Notes: generated by a model not told the origin, from the letters alone. A DNA stretch of 64,000 nt from Pseudoxanthomonas sp. X-1 (GCF_020042665.1 NZ_CP083376.1:594001-658000), one strand, 5' to 3'; shown: positions 16,574-24,249, counted from the stretch's first letter. Program-made: numbers and translations.

Positions 16574-16855
16574 TCAGCGGAACATCCCGGGCAGGAAGCT
16601 GTTCCACTTCGGCGCGCGCATGCGCAGCACGCCTTCGTCGTCGCCACCGCCGCCCTGGCTGGTCGCAGGCACGGCGGCATGGCCGTAGCCGGATGCCGCG
16701 CTGGTCTTGTCCGTCGCCGTGCCGGTCGTGGACTCGCCGGCGCGATTGCCCGCCGCCGTCGGTGCGGTCGCGGACACGGCGGTGCGCGCGCTCTGGGCCA
16801 GCACGGGCGAGGCGACGCAGGTCATCAGCACAACGGCAAGGCAGGCGCGAAGCAT
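16574..16855 (-). CDS. Small exported protein of unknown function
   Basis: A 93-residue protein with a Sec signal peptide (MLRACLAVVLMTCVASPVLAQ) followed by a low-complexity Ala/Thr/Gly/Ser region and a distinct C-terminus (LRMRAPKWNSFLPGMFR). I recognise no functional domain. The short conserved-looking tail after a flexible linker suggests a periplasmic or surface interaction motif. It is immediately upstream of mtfA on the same strand, and the two may form an operon. It diverges from birA across a 110-base promoter gap. Confidence 0.65.
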   Translation of the reverse strand: MLRACLAVVLMTCVASPVLAQSARTAVSATAPTAAGNRAGESTTGTATDKTSAASGYGHAAVPATSQGGGGDDEGVLRMRAPKWNSFLPGMFR

Positions 16856-16965
16856 CGGAACACTCCGGGGCGGGGCACACAGCGGCGAATCCCGATCATA
16901 ACGCGGTTTTGACTTCCTGTACGCCATGACAGGCGCCGCCGGGCCTCCCCCATAATGGCGGCCTG

Positions 16966-17967
16966 ATGACCGCCCTCCCTGTTCAGTCTCCTGCGTCCGC
17001 CGAGCGCGAGCGCCAGCTCCTGTCGCGGCTGATGCAGGGCCCGGTCTCGGGCGACCTGCTGGCGCAGGAGACCGGGCTGACCCGCACCGCCATCTGGAAG
17101 CGGGTGCAGGCCCTGCGTGAGGCCGGCATCCCCATCGCCGGCAGCGCTGGCCAGGGCTATGCGCTGCAGGCACCGCTGGAGCTGCTGGACGCCGCCGCCC
17201 TGCGCGCGGCCCTGCCGGCCCGGGCGCTGGCGCTGATCGCGCAGCTGGAAGTGGCCTGGAGCCTGGATTCGACCAACAGCGAACTGCTGCGCCGGGCCAG
17301 TCCGGGCCATGGCTGCGCGGTGCTGCTGGCCGAGCGCCAGACCGGCGGCCGCGGCCGACGCGGGCGGAGCTGGGCCTCGCCGCTGGCCGCGCACGTCTAT
17401 CTGTCGGTGGCCCGGCGCTACAGCGGCGGCCTGGCCCGGCTGGGCGGACTGAGCCTGGTGGCCGGCGTGGCGGTGGCCGAGGGGCTGCGCGCGCTGGGAC
17501 TGGGCCAGGTGGGGCTGAAGTGGCCCAACGATCTGGTGGTCGAGGGGCGCAAGCTCGGCGGCCTGCTGGTCGAGGGCGGCGGCGAAGCCGGTGGCCCGGT
17601 GCGTGCCGTGATCGGCATCGGGCTCAACGTGCGCATGCCGCCGGCCCAGGGTCAGGCAATCGATCAGCCGTGGATCGATCTGGCCGGCGCGCTGCCGACG
17701 CCGCCCTCCCGCCAGGACGTGGTCGTCGCCGTGCTGGAGCAGCTGCTGCCGGCGCTGGAACTGTTCGATACCGAAGGACTTGCGCCGTTCCTGCCGCGCT
17801 ATGCCGCGCTGGATGCACTGTGCGGACGCGCGGTGGCGGTGAAGCTGGACGAAGGCGAGGTCGTCGGCACCGCCGAGGGCATCGCCGAGGACGGCGCGCT
17901 GCGCGTGACCACCCGCCAGGGCCTGCGCGTCTTCCACGCCGGCGAAGTCAGCGTGCGCGCGGCATGA
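16966..17967 (+). CDS. birA: Bifunctional biotin-protein ligase/biotin operon repressor BirA
   Basis: A 333-residue protein. The N-terminal helix-turn-helix (residues 10-60: QLLSRLMQGPVSGDLLAQETGLTRTAIWKRVQALREAG) is followed by the ligase catalytic domain with the biotinyl-AMP loop TGGRGRRGRSW (equivalent to GRGRRGR) and KWPNDLVVEGRKLGGLLVE, then the SH3-like C-terminal domain. It attaches biotin to the carboxylase carrier subunit and, in family members with this N-terminus, represses biotin genes. Its stop overlaps the ATG of coaX, a pairing common in gamma-proteobacteria. Confidence 0.95.
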   Translation: MTALPVQSPASAERERQLLSRLMQGPVSGDLLAQETGLTRTAIWKRVQALREAGIPIAGSAGQGYALQAPLELLDAAALRAALPARALALIAQLEVAWSLDSTNSELLRRASPGHGCAVLLAERQTGGRGRRGRSWASPLAAHVYLSVARRYSGGLARLGGLSLVAGVAVAEGLRALGLGQVGLKWPNDLVVEGRKLGGLLVEGGGEAGGPVRAVIGIGLNVRMPPAQGQAIDQPWIDLAGALPTPPSRQDVVVAVLEQLLPALELFDTEGLAPFLPRYAALDALCGRAVAVKLDEGEVVGTAEGIAEDGALRVTTRQGLRVFHAGEVSVRAA

Positions 17968-18728
17968 CTTCGGAAGCGAGGCCACAGCGCTGGCTGCTCG
18001 ACCTGGGCAACACCCGGCTCAAGGCTGCGCCGCTGCAGGCCGACGGGCGGATCGGCGCGGTCGTCGCGCTCGACCACGGGCGCGGGGCGCTGCTGGACCA
18101 ACTGCGCGCGCAGCTGCCCGCGCAGGGCGTGTCGGCCTGCCTGGCAAGCGTCGCCGCCCCGGCCCTGACCGCCGGCGTGCTGGAGGTGCTGCAGGAACGC
18201 TTCCGCCTGGTCTCGCTGGCGCGTACCCAGGGGCGGCTGGCCGGCCTGCGCGTGGCCTATGCCGAACCGGCGCGGCTGGGGGTGGACCGGTTCCTGGCCA
18301 TGCTGGGCGCGCGGGCCCGCGGCGCCGGGCCCTGGCTGGTGGCCGGCGTGGGCACGGCGGTGACGATCGACCTGGTCGATGCCGACGGTGCGCATCTGGG
18401 TGGACGCATCGCGCCCTCGCCGCAGCTGATGCGGCAGGCCCTGCACCGAGCCGCGGCGCAGCTGCCGGCCGAAGGCGGGGTGTTCGACGAGTTCGCCAGC
18501 GAGACCCACGACGCACTGGCCTCCGGCTGCGACGGTGCCGCCGTCGCCCTGATCGAGCGCAGTCTGGCGCAGGGGGCGCAGCGCCTCGGGCAGATGCCGT
18601 CGCTGCTGCTGCACGGCGGTGGCAGCGCCCCGCTGGCGGCCTTGCTGCCGCAGGCGCTGCGCGTCGACAGCCTGGTGCTGGAAGGCCTGGCCGTGTGGGC
18701 CGGCGTTTCCGGTGCGCCGGCCCGATAG
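17964..18728 (+). CDS. coaX: Type III pantothenate kinase CoaX
   Basis: A 254-residue type III pantothenate kinase of the ASKHA fold: phosphate loop LLDLGNTRLKA at residues 10-20, the RLGVDRFLAMLGA motif and VAGVGTAVTIDLVDADGAHLGGRIAPS. It phosphorylates pantothenate in the first step of CoA biosynthesis. The ATG overlaps the birA stop (ATGA). This type is the only pantothenate kinase in many xanthomonads. The motifs appear complete. Confidence 0.95.
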   Translation: MTSEARPQRWLLDLGNTRLKAAPLQADGRIGAVVALDHGRGALLDQLRAQLPAQGVSACLASVAAPALTAGVLEVLQERFRLVSLARTQGRLAGLRVAYAEPARLGVDRFLAMLGARARGAGPWLVAGVGTAVTIDLVDADGAHLGGRIAPSPQLMRQALHRAAAQLPAEGGVFDEFASETHDALASGCDGAAVALIERSLAQGAQRLGQMPSLLLHGGGSAPLAALLPQALRVDSLVLEGLAVWAGVSGAPAR

Positions 18729-18739
18729 AATCCCGCGCC

Positions 18740-19522
18740 ATGCTGATCCGTGCCCTGATCCTGTTGCTGGTCGTCCTCAACCTCGGCGTCGCCGCCTGGT
18801 GGCTGATGGCCCCACCGCCACCGGCCTCGGCGCCTGCGGCACAGGTCGATGGCCTGCCTCTGCTGGAGACGCCCACGCCGCAGCAGCTGGCCCAGGCGCG
18901 TCGCGCCGCCGCCAGCCGCCCGGCGGCCGAGGCGCCCCCGGCGCCGCAGCTGGTCGAAGCCAGGCCGACCACGTCGGTCGCGGCCGCCCCGACGCCGCAG
19001 GCCAAGCCCGTCGCGCCGCCCAAGCCTTCGACCGAGCCTGCGCCGGTTGCGGACGCCGCCAAGCCGGCACCGCCCATCTGCGCGTCGCTGGGGCCGTTCG
19101 ACAGCGAGGCCGAGGCGCGCGCCGCGCAGGGCAGGCTGAAGCCATCGCCCGCGTCGGCCCGGCTGCGCAGCCAGAACCAGCCGGCCCGTGCCTATTCGGT
19201 GATGGCGCCGTTCGCCGATCGCGCCGCGGCCGAGGACATGGCGCGGCGGATCTCGGCCGCGGGCTTCGACGATCTGATGGTCATCTCCAACGGGCCGACC
19301 TCCGGGGTGGCGCTGGGCCGGTACAGCACGCGCGAGGCGGCCCAGCGTCGCCAGCGCGATCTGGAGGCGGCCGGCTTCGACGCGCGCATGGAAGCGGTCG
19401 GCCCGGAGGGCCCGGTGCAGTGGTGGATCGATGTGCGCGCCAGCGTGCCGGCGGCCGCCCTGCAGGGCCAGGCCGGCGCCGCCCGCGCCGTGGCGCAGGA
19501 CTGCGCGCGCGCCAGCGGCTAG
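18740..19522 (+). CDS. SPOR-domain membrane protein
   Basis: A 260-residue protein with an N-terminal membrane anchor (MLIRALILLLVVLNLGVAAWWLM), a long Pro/Ala-rich periplasmic linker (about residues 30-110), and a C-terminal SPOR-like domain. The C-terminal part contains CASLGPFDSEAEARAAQGRL and a second related half, YSVMAPFADRAAAEDMARRISAAGFDDLMV. SPOR domains bind denuded peptidoglycan at division sites. The gene follows coaX by 11 bases and ends 21 bases before tRNA-Thr. I chose the ATG at 18740 because the transmembrane helix starts there; 15 codons upstream are also open. Confidence 0.85.
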   Translation: MLIRALILLLVVLNLGVAAWWLMAPPPPASAPAAQVDGLPLLETPTPQQLAQARRAAASRPAAEAPPAPQLVEARPTTSVAAAPTPQAKPVAPPKPSTEPAPVADAAKPAPPICASLGPFDSEAEARAAQGRLKPSPASARLRSQNQPARAYSVMAPFADRAAAEDMARRISAAGFDDLMVISNGPTSGVALGRYSTREAAQRRQRDLEAAGFDARMEAVGPEGPVQWWIDVRASVPAAALQGQAGAARAVAQDCARASG

Positions 19523-19543
19523 AATGCGCCGCGACGCGTCATC

Positions 19544-19619
19544 GCCGCTTTAGCTCAGCAGGTAGAGCAACCGCCTTGTAAGCGGTAGGTCGTCCGTTCG
19601 ATTCGGACAAGCGGCACCA
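19544..19619 (+). tRNA. tRNA-Thr (anticodon UGU), prophage integration site
   Basis: The cloverleaf is complete: acceptor GCCGCTT/AAGCGGC, D-arm GCTCAGCAGGTAGAGC, anticodon arm ACCGC-CTTGTAA-GCGGT with anticodon TGT, T-arm TCCG-TTCGATT-CGGA, discriminator A and encoded CCA. The last 16 bases (CGGACAAGCGGCACCA) are repeated at 60353-60368 and form the left attachment core of the prophage. The tRNA remains whole because the element regenerates the 3' end. Confidence 0.97.
19604..19619. other. attL core of the tRNA-Thr prophage
   Basis: The 16-bp sequence CGGACAAGCGGCACCA is the T-arm/acceptor 3' end of tRNA-Thr and recurs exactly at 60353-60368. The integrase gene begins 133 bases to the right, which is the classical arrangement. 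The sequences on either side of the two copies differ, so 16 bp is the full perfect repeat. Confidence 0.9.
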
Positions 19620-19729
19620 TGACCCCTCTTTCGGCGCTCCCTACTTCGCCCCGTATCGCCACATAAGCCCACGAAATCAGCGGGTTACGGCAGGCGCCAT
19701 TACCCGTTTCGCCCCGACGTGCCCCGTAT

Positions 19730-19742
19730 CGAAAGGCACACG
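19730..19742. other. Candidate integrase arm-type site, left (CGAAAGGCACACG)
   Basis: CGAAAGGCACACG occurs here and again at 60302-60314, in the same orientation. Both are inside the element, 110 bases and 38 bases from the respective core repeats. A related GGGCACACGAAATGGCACAC follows immediately. Repeats of this kind near both att cores usually bind the integrase N-terminal domain. Confidence 0.5.
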
Positions 19743-19752
19743 GGCACACGAA

Positions 19753-20748
19753 ATGGCACACAATCGCCCCATGGCCTCCATCCGACCACTGGGCAATCGA
19801 TACCGCGCTTTCGTGAAGGTGGACGGCCGCCGCGCGACGAAGGTGTTCGATACCAAGCGCGCCGCGCTCGCCTGGGCGCAGGAGCAGGAGGCCCAGCTCG
19901 CCGGCACAGAGCTGCCGGACAAGACCCTTGAGGAGGCGTTCAAGCGCTACTCGGACGAGGTGACGCCAGGCAAGCGTGGCGGCCACTGGGACCGCGTGCG
20001 CATCGCGCGGTTCATCCGAGAGGACCGCATCGCCAAGCGCCGCATCCTGAGCCTGTCACAGAACGACATGGCCGAGTGGCGCGACGCACGGCTCAAGCTG
20101 GTGAAGCCGGCGACCGTGGCCAGGGAAATGAACCTGATCTCCGCGGTGCTGGAGGTGGCCCGGCTGGAATGGCGGTGGCTGAAAGAGAGCCCGATGCGGG
20201 ACGTGAAGCAGCCGCCGAAGCCAAAGGGGCGCGCGCGCCGGATCTCGCCGGAGGAGGTCGAAGCCCTGGCCCAGGCGTTCGACGTGTGGGACACGTTGAA
20301 GACGGACACTCAGCGCCATCGGGTCGGCTTGGCGTTCCTGTTCGCGCTGGAGACCGCGATGCGGTCTGGCGAAATCTGTGAGTTGCGCTGGACCGATGTC
20401 CACCTGGACGAGCGCTATGTGACCGTGCGCACCAGCAAGAACGGCGACAGCCGCGACGTGCCGCTGACGGCCCGCGCGGTGCAGATCCTGCGCGCCCTGC
20501 CGCTGGGCTTCGGTCCCGTGTTCGGCCTGTCGGCCTCGAAACGTGATGGCCTGTTCCGGAAGGTCCGCGACGGCGTTCCGACCATCGCGAACCTGCACTT
20601 CCACGACGCCCGCGCGGAGGCGGTCTGGCGTCTGTCGAAGAAGCTGGACATCCTGGAGCTGGCCCGTGTGATCGGGCACCGAAACCTGTCCAGCCTCCTC
20701 ATCTACTACCGCGCGACCGCGGCTGAACTGGCTAAGAAGCTCGCTTGA
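19753..20748 (+). CDS. Prophage tyrosine integrase
   Basis: A 331-residue tyrosine recombinase. The catalytic Arg is in ALETAMRSGEICELRW (about residue 203), the HxxR box is LHFHDARAEAVW (about 283), and the C-terminal box is VIGHRNLSSLLIYY with His about 309 and nucleophile Tyr about 320. The N-terminal part (MASIRPLGNRYRAFVKVDGRRATKVFDTKRAALAWAQ) is the arm-binding domain. ATG 19771 is an alternative start six codons downstream. It lies directly right of attL and converges with the excisionase-like gene, overlapping it by 17 bases. Confidence 0.95.
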   Translation: MAHNRPMASIRPLGNRYRAFVKVDGRRATKVFDTKRAALAWAQEQEAQLAGTELPDKTLEEAFKRYSDEVTPGKRGGHWDRVRIARFIREDRIAKRRILSLSQNDMAEWRDARLKLVKPATVAREMNLISAVLEVARLEWRWLKESPMRDVKQPPKPKGRARRISPEEVEALAQAFDVWDTLKTDTQRHRVGLAFLFALETAMRSGEICELRWTDVHLDERYVTVRTSKNGDSRDVPLTARAVQILRALPLGFGPVFGLSASKRDGLFRKVRDGVPTIANLHFHDARAEAVWRLSKKLDILELARVIGHRNLSSLLIYYRATAAELAKKLA

Positions 20749-21004
20749 TCTTGACCTTGGCCTCGTCGTCGGCCCAAAGGATCACGTCAGCCCGCCGCCA
20801 CAACTTCTTGGCGCCGATATTGATCGGCTTGGGGAAACTGGTTCGTACTGCCACGCGCTCCAGGAACGCGCGGCGGTTCACCGTCCCCTTGCGCGTGGTC
20901 AGGCCCAGGAGGAAGGCGCACGCGTCGGCGCTGAGCCATTCGGCATCACGCGCCATGGCCGCGATCGTAGCCACGTCGATCTCAATGGAGGTCTCGTCAG
21001 CCAT
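20732..21004 (-). CDS. Excisionase-like (AlpA/Xis-type) DNA-binding protein
   Basis: A 90-residue basic protein with a winged-helix-like pattern: WLSADACAFLLGLTTRKGTVNRRAFLERV, then SFPKPINIGAKKLWRRADVILWADDE. The FPKPI...KLWRRADVLLWxDD signature is typical of AlpA/excisionase proteins, which bend att DNA and direct excision. It is the last gene of the long leftward early operon and overlaps the integrase 3' end tail to tail. This separates int (own promoter) from xis (lytic operon), as expected for controlled excision. Confidence 0.8.
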   Translation of the reverse strand: MADETSIEIDVATIAAMARDAEWLSADACAFLLGLTTRKGTVNRRAFLERVAVRTSFPKPINIGAKKLWRRADVILWADDEAKVKIKRAS

Positions 21005-21173
21005 AGGGCCCTCCCAGGTAGGGCAGTCGGCCGGGCTGCCACGCCACCTTGTCGTTGTAGCGAATGTGCTCGTACTCGCCGGTGAGCCGGTGCCGGCGCT
21101 CAGTCGGCCAGCCCATCCAGTTGCGGGCGGTGATCTCCCAGAGGAGTCGGTCCAGGGCCTTAAGCAGCCTCAC
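20997..21173 (-). CDS. Small phage protein of unknown function
   Basis: 58 residues starting at GTG, whose last bases overlap the previous stop (GTGA), with a clean coding look: RLLKALDRLLWEITARNWMGWPTERRHRLTGEYEHIRYNDKVAWQPGRL. No recognised domain. The aromatic and basic composition hints at a compact nucleic-acid or protein-binding peptide. A longer upstream open frame starting at 21260 overlaps the neighbour completely and is not used. Part of the left early operon. Confidence 0.55.
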   Translation of the reverse strand: MRLLKALDRLLWEITARNWMGWPTERRHRLTGEYEHIRYNDKVAWQPGRLPYLGGPYG

Positions 21174-21325
21174 GGCGCCACCTCCCGCACGAACGCGAAC
21201 GTCCCCGTCGGCTCGAACACGTTGAACGCCCAGGCGGCCAGCTGCGCAGTCCAGCGCCACCGGTGTTCGCTGGCCTCGATGGCGGGCATGCCGGCATAGC
21301 CGGCGATCATGACGCGGTACTTCAT
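21170..21325 (-). CDS. Small phage protein of unknown function
   Basis: 51 residues (MKYRVMIAGYAGMPAIEASEHRWRWTAQLAAWAFNVFEPTGTFAFVREVAP by segments). The ATG overlaps the stop of the MazG-like gene (ATGA), and its own stop overlaps the next GTG. Beta-strand-rich with conserved-looking Trp residues; no function assigned. The tight overlaps on both sides are the main evidence that it is translated. Confidence 0.5.
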   Translation of the reverse strand: MKYRVMIAGYAGMPAIEASEHRWRWTAQLAAWAFNVFEPTGTFAFVREVAP

Positions 21326-21987
21326 GTGGAAGCCTCCGGCCGCGCCTGGAGCGTGGAATCCCAGCCGCCCAAGTAGCGCGTCCCGCGAATTACTCGGAAG
21401 CGCCCAGCTTGTACGTCCCACATATCAGGCCGTTTGACTGGCTGGAACTCGAACCAGCCCCATTCACCGTCGGCATCCATGGCCAGAAACTTGGCCCAAA
21501 GCGGCGCCTCGTCCCAACTTGGCGCGGCGTGCTCCAACTCGGCGATGCGCTCGGCCGCCGCGTGGGCAACTTCCGTGCCATGTGAAGCTTGGAGCCGCCA
21601 GTCCTCCATCTCCTGCTGTAGGGCTGCCGCCGTCTGCTTCGCGCGCAGGGCGTAACCGGCACCGTCGAGCATTTCCTCTATCAGGTGCTGCAACCAATCC
21701 TGCTGCGTGAGGTCGGTGCGGTCCAGGGTAGTGCCGTACTTGGCCCGGCCAGCCTGATCGCGCTGGATCAGCATTTCGACCAGTGACCTGGTGGTGTCGC
21801 TGATGAATGGCGGACAGAGCATGTCGGCGATCAAGCCGCCAACCAGTTGGCGCTGGTGCTCGATCTCCTTCGCGCCGCTTTCCAGGAGATCAGCCGTCAC
21901 CTTGTCGGACAGGGGGAGAAAATCGCCGGTGGGCGTGTGCCGCGCCGCCGCCTCGTCGCGCAGGGCTTTCAGGATGTCGGTGCTCAT
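21322..21987 (-). CDS. Phage MazG-like / helical nucleotide-hydrolase-like protein
   Basis: 221 residues. The middle segment IQRDQAGRAKYGTTLDRTDL followed by WLQHLIEEMLDGAGYALRAKQ has the R..KYG..L.....W..H..EE..D...Y pattern seen in phage MazG-like all-alpha NTP pyrophosphatase relatives, where the acidic EExxD residues bind Mg2+. The C-terminal 60 residues (PLWAKFLAMDADGEWGWFEFQPV...) look like a separate small beta domain. Nucleotide clean-up during phage growth is a possible role but unproven. It overlaps both neighbours by four bases. Confidence 0.6.
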   Translation of the reverse strand: MSTDILKALRDEAAARHTPTGDFLPLSDKVTADLLESGAKEIEHQRQLVGGLIADMLCPPFISDTTRSLVEMLIQRDQAGRAKYGTTLDRTDLTQQDWLQHLIEEMLDGAGYALRAKQTAAALQQEMEDWRLQASHGTEVAHAAAERIAELEHAAPSWDEAPLWAKFLAMDADGEWGWFEFQPVKRPDMWDVQAGRFRVIRGTRYLGGWDSTLQARPEAST

Positions 21988-22325
21988 CCGACCCTCCTCA
22001 CCTTGGCGGCCGACTCGACCATGCCAAGCACGTGGCAGTTGTCAGCCGTCACCGTGATTGCCACGGTCGGATGGGAGCCGCAGACCATCCGCAGGCTGCC
22101 GTCATCACGCAGGTATCGGATCTTCTGTTGGCCGGCGTGCTCCACTACGTAGAGGCCATCGGCGACGAAGCGGCGGATGGCCAGGTTCACCAACAGAACA
22201 TCGCCGGGGACGTAGGCCGGGGCGTTGCAGTGATCTCGCACCAGCACGTGGGCGTAGTCGCCGGCCGGCAGCGGGAACAGCGCGGAGGGATGCGTTTCGA
22301 GCATCCCGTGGGGCTGGATGTTCAT
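21984..22325 (-). CDS. S24-peptidase-fold-like protein lacking the catalytic Ser
   Basis: A 113-residue protein whose core AYVPGDVLLVNLAIRRFVADGLYVVEHAGQQKIRYLRDDGSLRMVCG resembles the C-terminal domain of LexA/CI-type S24 proteins (pattern GD.vlvd......dG.Yvv......kirrl). At the position normally holding the Ser-Met of GDSM, this protein reads VPGDVLLV, so a serine nucleophile is not visible. There is no helix-turn-helix. It may be a decoy or partner of the repressor rather than a protease; this is inference. Overlaps by four bases on both sides. Confidence 0.55.
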   Translation of the reverse strand: MNIQPHGMLETHPSALFPLPAGDYAHVLVRDHCNAPAYVPGDVLLVNLAIRRFVADGLYVVEHAGQQKIRYLRDDGSLRMVCGSHPTVAITVTADNCHVLGMVESAAKVRRVG

Positions 22326-22567
22326 AGCTTGGCGTTCCTCTTGGCAAGGAGTTCGGTGGCGCGGCTCACGCGATCGAGGACGGCGCCGATGGTCCGGCCT
22401 TCGATGGTGTCGACCTGGGAGCCGTGCGGCTGCATGACCTGCAGCAGGGCTTTGGCCTCAGCGAGCGCTTGCTGGACGCCGGGGTCCACGGGGTCTTCCA
22501 GAGGAGGCAGCGGCGATTCGCGCAGGATCTGGGTCAGCTCCTCCCGGAGTAACTGGAGGTCATTCAT
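22322..22567 (-). CDS. Phage protein of unknown function
   Basis: 81 residues (MNDLQLLREELTQILRESPLPPLEDPVDPGV..., ending LDRVSRATELLAKRNAKL), predicted mostly helical with a proline-rich hinge. ATG at 22567 is chosen; the earlier in-frame ATG at 22651 would be antisense-like sequence overlapping the upstream gene. It overlaps the upstream gene by 8 bases. No domain recognised. Confidence 0.5.
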   Translation of the reverse strand: MNDLQLLREELTQILRESPLPPLEDPVDPGVQQALAEAKALLQVMQPHGSQVDTIEGRTIGAVLDRVSRATELLAKRNAKL

Positions 22568-23051
22568 TGCGCGCCTCCCGAATTTCGGCCAGCGTGTCGG
22601 TGATGGCCTCGCGCACAGCCTGCTTGGTCGTGGCGACACCCTTGCGGGCATTGCGCTGGACTACCAGTTCGGCCATGCGATCCAGCTTCGCTTCACGCTC
22701 CTTCTGCTGCCAGAACCTCGCTTCGATTTCTTCGCGTGCCTTGGCTACGCGCTTGCGCGCCCGTTCCATGGTGTCAGGCTTGCCACGCCTCACGTTGTAC
22801 TCGAAGCCCATGCGCGCCAAGTCCTCCAGCCCTTCATCAAGGCGGCGCATCGGAGTACTCGCAATAGCGGCTTCTAGTGCAGCGCGCGCCTGAGGATCCG
22901 TGACTTCCTTGCCCTTGGCGCGCGCCCTCTTGACGAGCAGGCCCACCACCACGCCCTTCTGCGCTTCCAGCGCGCTGGGCGCGGTCAGGGCGGCGACAAG
23001 CTCCGGCGTGCGAACGATGCGATCCTTGGGAAACTGGACAACGGCGCCCAT
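22560..23051 (-). CDS. Phage protein of unknown function, helical
   Basis: 163 residues. The N-terminus (MGAVVQFPKDRIVRTPELVAAL) is followed by a highly charged helical stretch, RARKRVAKAREEIEARFWQQKEREAKLDRMAELVVQRNARKG, likely a coiled coil. No recognised domain. Start: the bases GTGATG offer GTG (23054) and ATG (23051); the ATG overlaps the upstream stop as TGATG. Member of the left early operon. Confidence 0.55.
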   Translation of the reverse strand: MGAVVQFPKDRIVRTPELVAALTAPSALEAQKGVVVGLLVKRARAKGKEVTDPQARAALEAAIASTPMRRLDEGLEDLARMGFEYNVRRGKPDTMERARKRVAKAREEIEARFWQQKEREAKLDRMAELVVQRNARKGVATTKQAVREAITDTLAEIREARNE

Positions 23052-23788
23052 CACGCACCACCCGCCCGAGCCTTAGCGCCTCTGGCAATCCACATTTCAT
23101 ACTCGCCGTCATTGCACTCGCGCATGCTCTTGTGCGCCATGCGTCGGGCCTGCTGTCTGGTAATAGCGCCTCCGCAAAGCTCAGCGGCGGCCATCCAAGC
23201 GTCGGTGCGGAGCTTGATGGCCGCGGCCAGGTCGCCGCGATACTTAGCTTCGCGCTCCTTGACGCGCCGCGCTTTCTGGCGGGCGAACCACGCTTTCGCT
23301 CTCTCCTGGCGCTTCTTTACCTCTGCGTCGCTGTAGTGGACTTCATAGCGGCCTCTTGCCGCCTCCAGGGTCTTCGCGGGGAGCCCAAGCGGCATGCCCT
23401 CATGCCTGTTAGAGTCGATCGCGTCGTGCGCGATTGCGGTTGCGTACCACGAGGTTCCGCGGAACCTGTAGTGCATGGCCTCCTCGAACAGGTCAGGCGC
23501 GCCCAGCTCGGTTGGCTCATCCTGGCGCGCGGTCCAGCCAAGGAACTTGGCGCGCTGCATGAGGGCTGCGGCGCCCTTGACGGTCTCCACAACCACCTCG
23601 CCGGCTTCCTCGCCGCCAGCGCCGAAGTAGCAGAGCTTGAAGGTGTCGCCGCGGTGGGCTGCCAGCCATTCCACGTTCAAGAGGAAGTGGGCGATGAGGG
23701 TGCGTGCGCTGATGCCCGAGGCGATCAGTTCGTCGATTGGGTCAGCCGGCGACCTTTCATCGGTCTGAGGTACACTGCTGTTCGCCAT
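23051..23788 (-). CDS. Phage protein of unknown function
   Basis: 245 residues. The N-terminal half (DPIDELIASGISARTLIAHFLLNVEWLAAHRGDTFKLCYFGAGGEEAGEVVVETVKGAAALMQRAKFLGWTA, read in segments) looks globular. The C-terminal half is strongly basic and helical (KKRQERAKAWFARQKARRVKEREAKYRG), ending in QARRMAHKSMRECNDGEYEMWIARGAKARAGGA. No catalytic motif recognised; nucleic-acid contact by the basic helix is plausible. It begins at ATG with GGAGTTTCACAT-like leader and is separated from the CsrA-like gene by 30 bases. Confidence 0.6.
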   Translation of the reverse strand: MANSSVPQTDERSPADPIDELIASGISARTLIAHFLLNVEWLAAHRGDTFKLCYFGAGGEEAGEVVVETVKGAAALMQRAKFLGWTARQDEPTELGAPDLFEEAMHYRFRGTSWYATAIAHDAIDSNRHEGMPLGLPAKTLEAARGRYEVHYSDAEVKKRQERAKAWFARQKARRVKEREAKYRGDLAAAIKLRTDAWMAAAELCGGAITRQQARRMAHKSMRECNDGEYEMWIARGAKARAGGA

Positions 23789-23818
23789 GTGAAACTCCTG
23801 ATCTTGGTCGTGATGGAT

Positions 23819-24067
23819 CTACTTGGCAGACGGCTCGGGCGCGCCAACGCTCGGGCCGTCACTGTTTTCGGACTGCGGCATGTGCTCCGGCACGAAGTTC
23901 ACCGCTCGATCGATGGTCGTTTCCTTCGGCGCATAGACGTGCAGCTTTGCCCTGCCTCGATGGGCCGCACGGATCTGGATCTGGATGTCGTCGCCGAGGA
24001 AGATCGTGGTTCCCGCGCGTACGAAGAGCTCGGCGGGTCTGAAACCGGGTGGTGCGTCGTTTTTCAC
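23819..24067 (-). CDS. Phage-encoded CsrA/RsmA-like RNA-binding protein
   Basis: 82 residues starting at GTG. Residues about 13-57 (PAELFVRAGTTIFLGDDIQI, then QIRAAHRGRAKLHVYAPKETTIDRA) follow the CsrA strand pattern: V..G.T..IGDDI.I.I.........V.APKE..I.R. The APKE-xx-I-R end matches CsrA's APKEVSVHRE RNA-binding edge including the critical Arg. An acidic/polar tail of about 25 residues follows. CsrA proteins bind GGA motifs in mRNA leaders to block or activate translation. A phage copy could reprogramme host or phage mRNAs. N-terminal strand 1 is less well conserved (LFVRAG for LILTRRVGE). GTGA overlap with the upstream gene. Confidence 0.7.
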   Translation of the reverse strand: MKNDAPPGFRPAELFVRAGTTIFLGDDIQIQIRAAHRGRAKLHVYAPKETTIDRAVNFVPEHMPQSENSDGPSVGAPEPSAK

Positions 24068-24249
24068 GGGTGCGGCTCTCCTTGCGCCAGGCGGAAGGCC
24101 GGCACGTGGTGGGTTGGTTGGGGGTTGGTGGCGGGCTGAGTGGCGGTAGCACGCGCCAAGTGGGCGGCGTGGATCTCGCCGACGCGCAGCGGGATCACCA
24201 CGGCGGCGACGCCGGCCAGGACGGCCCAGGCGATGGTGAGGCGGCTCAT
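24064..24249 (-). CDS. Small single-pass membrane protein
   Basis: 61 residues: an N-terminal hydrophobic helix (LTIAWAVLAGVAAVVIPL) followed by a polar tail with NPQPTHHVPAFRLAQGEPHP. It could be an early phage membrane modulator, but no family is recognised. ATG at 24249 overlaps the upstream stop (ATGA) and the stop overlaps the GTG of the CsrA-like gene, so the three genes are tightly coupled. Confidence 0.55.
   Translation of the reverse strand: MSRLTIAWAVLAGVAAVVIPLRVGEIHAAHLARATATQPATNPQPTHHVPAFRLAQGEPHP

Noticed and set aside
19620..19752. A second gene or tRNA between tRNA-Thr and the prophage integrase
   Set aside because: Only repeats that fit integrase arm sites are visible; no cloverleaf or frame with a start.
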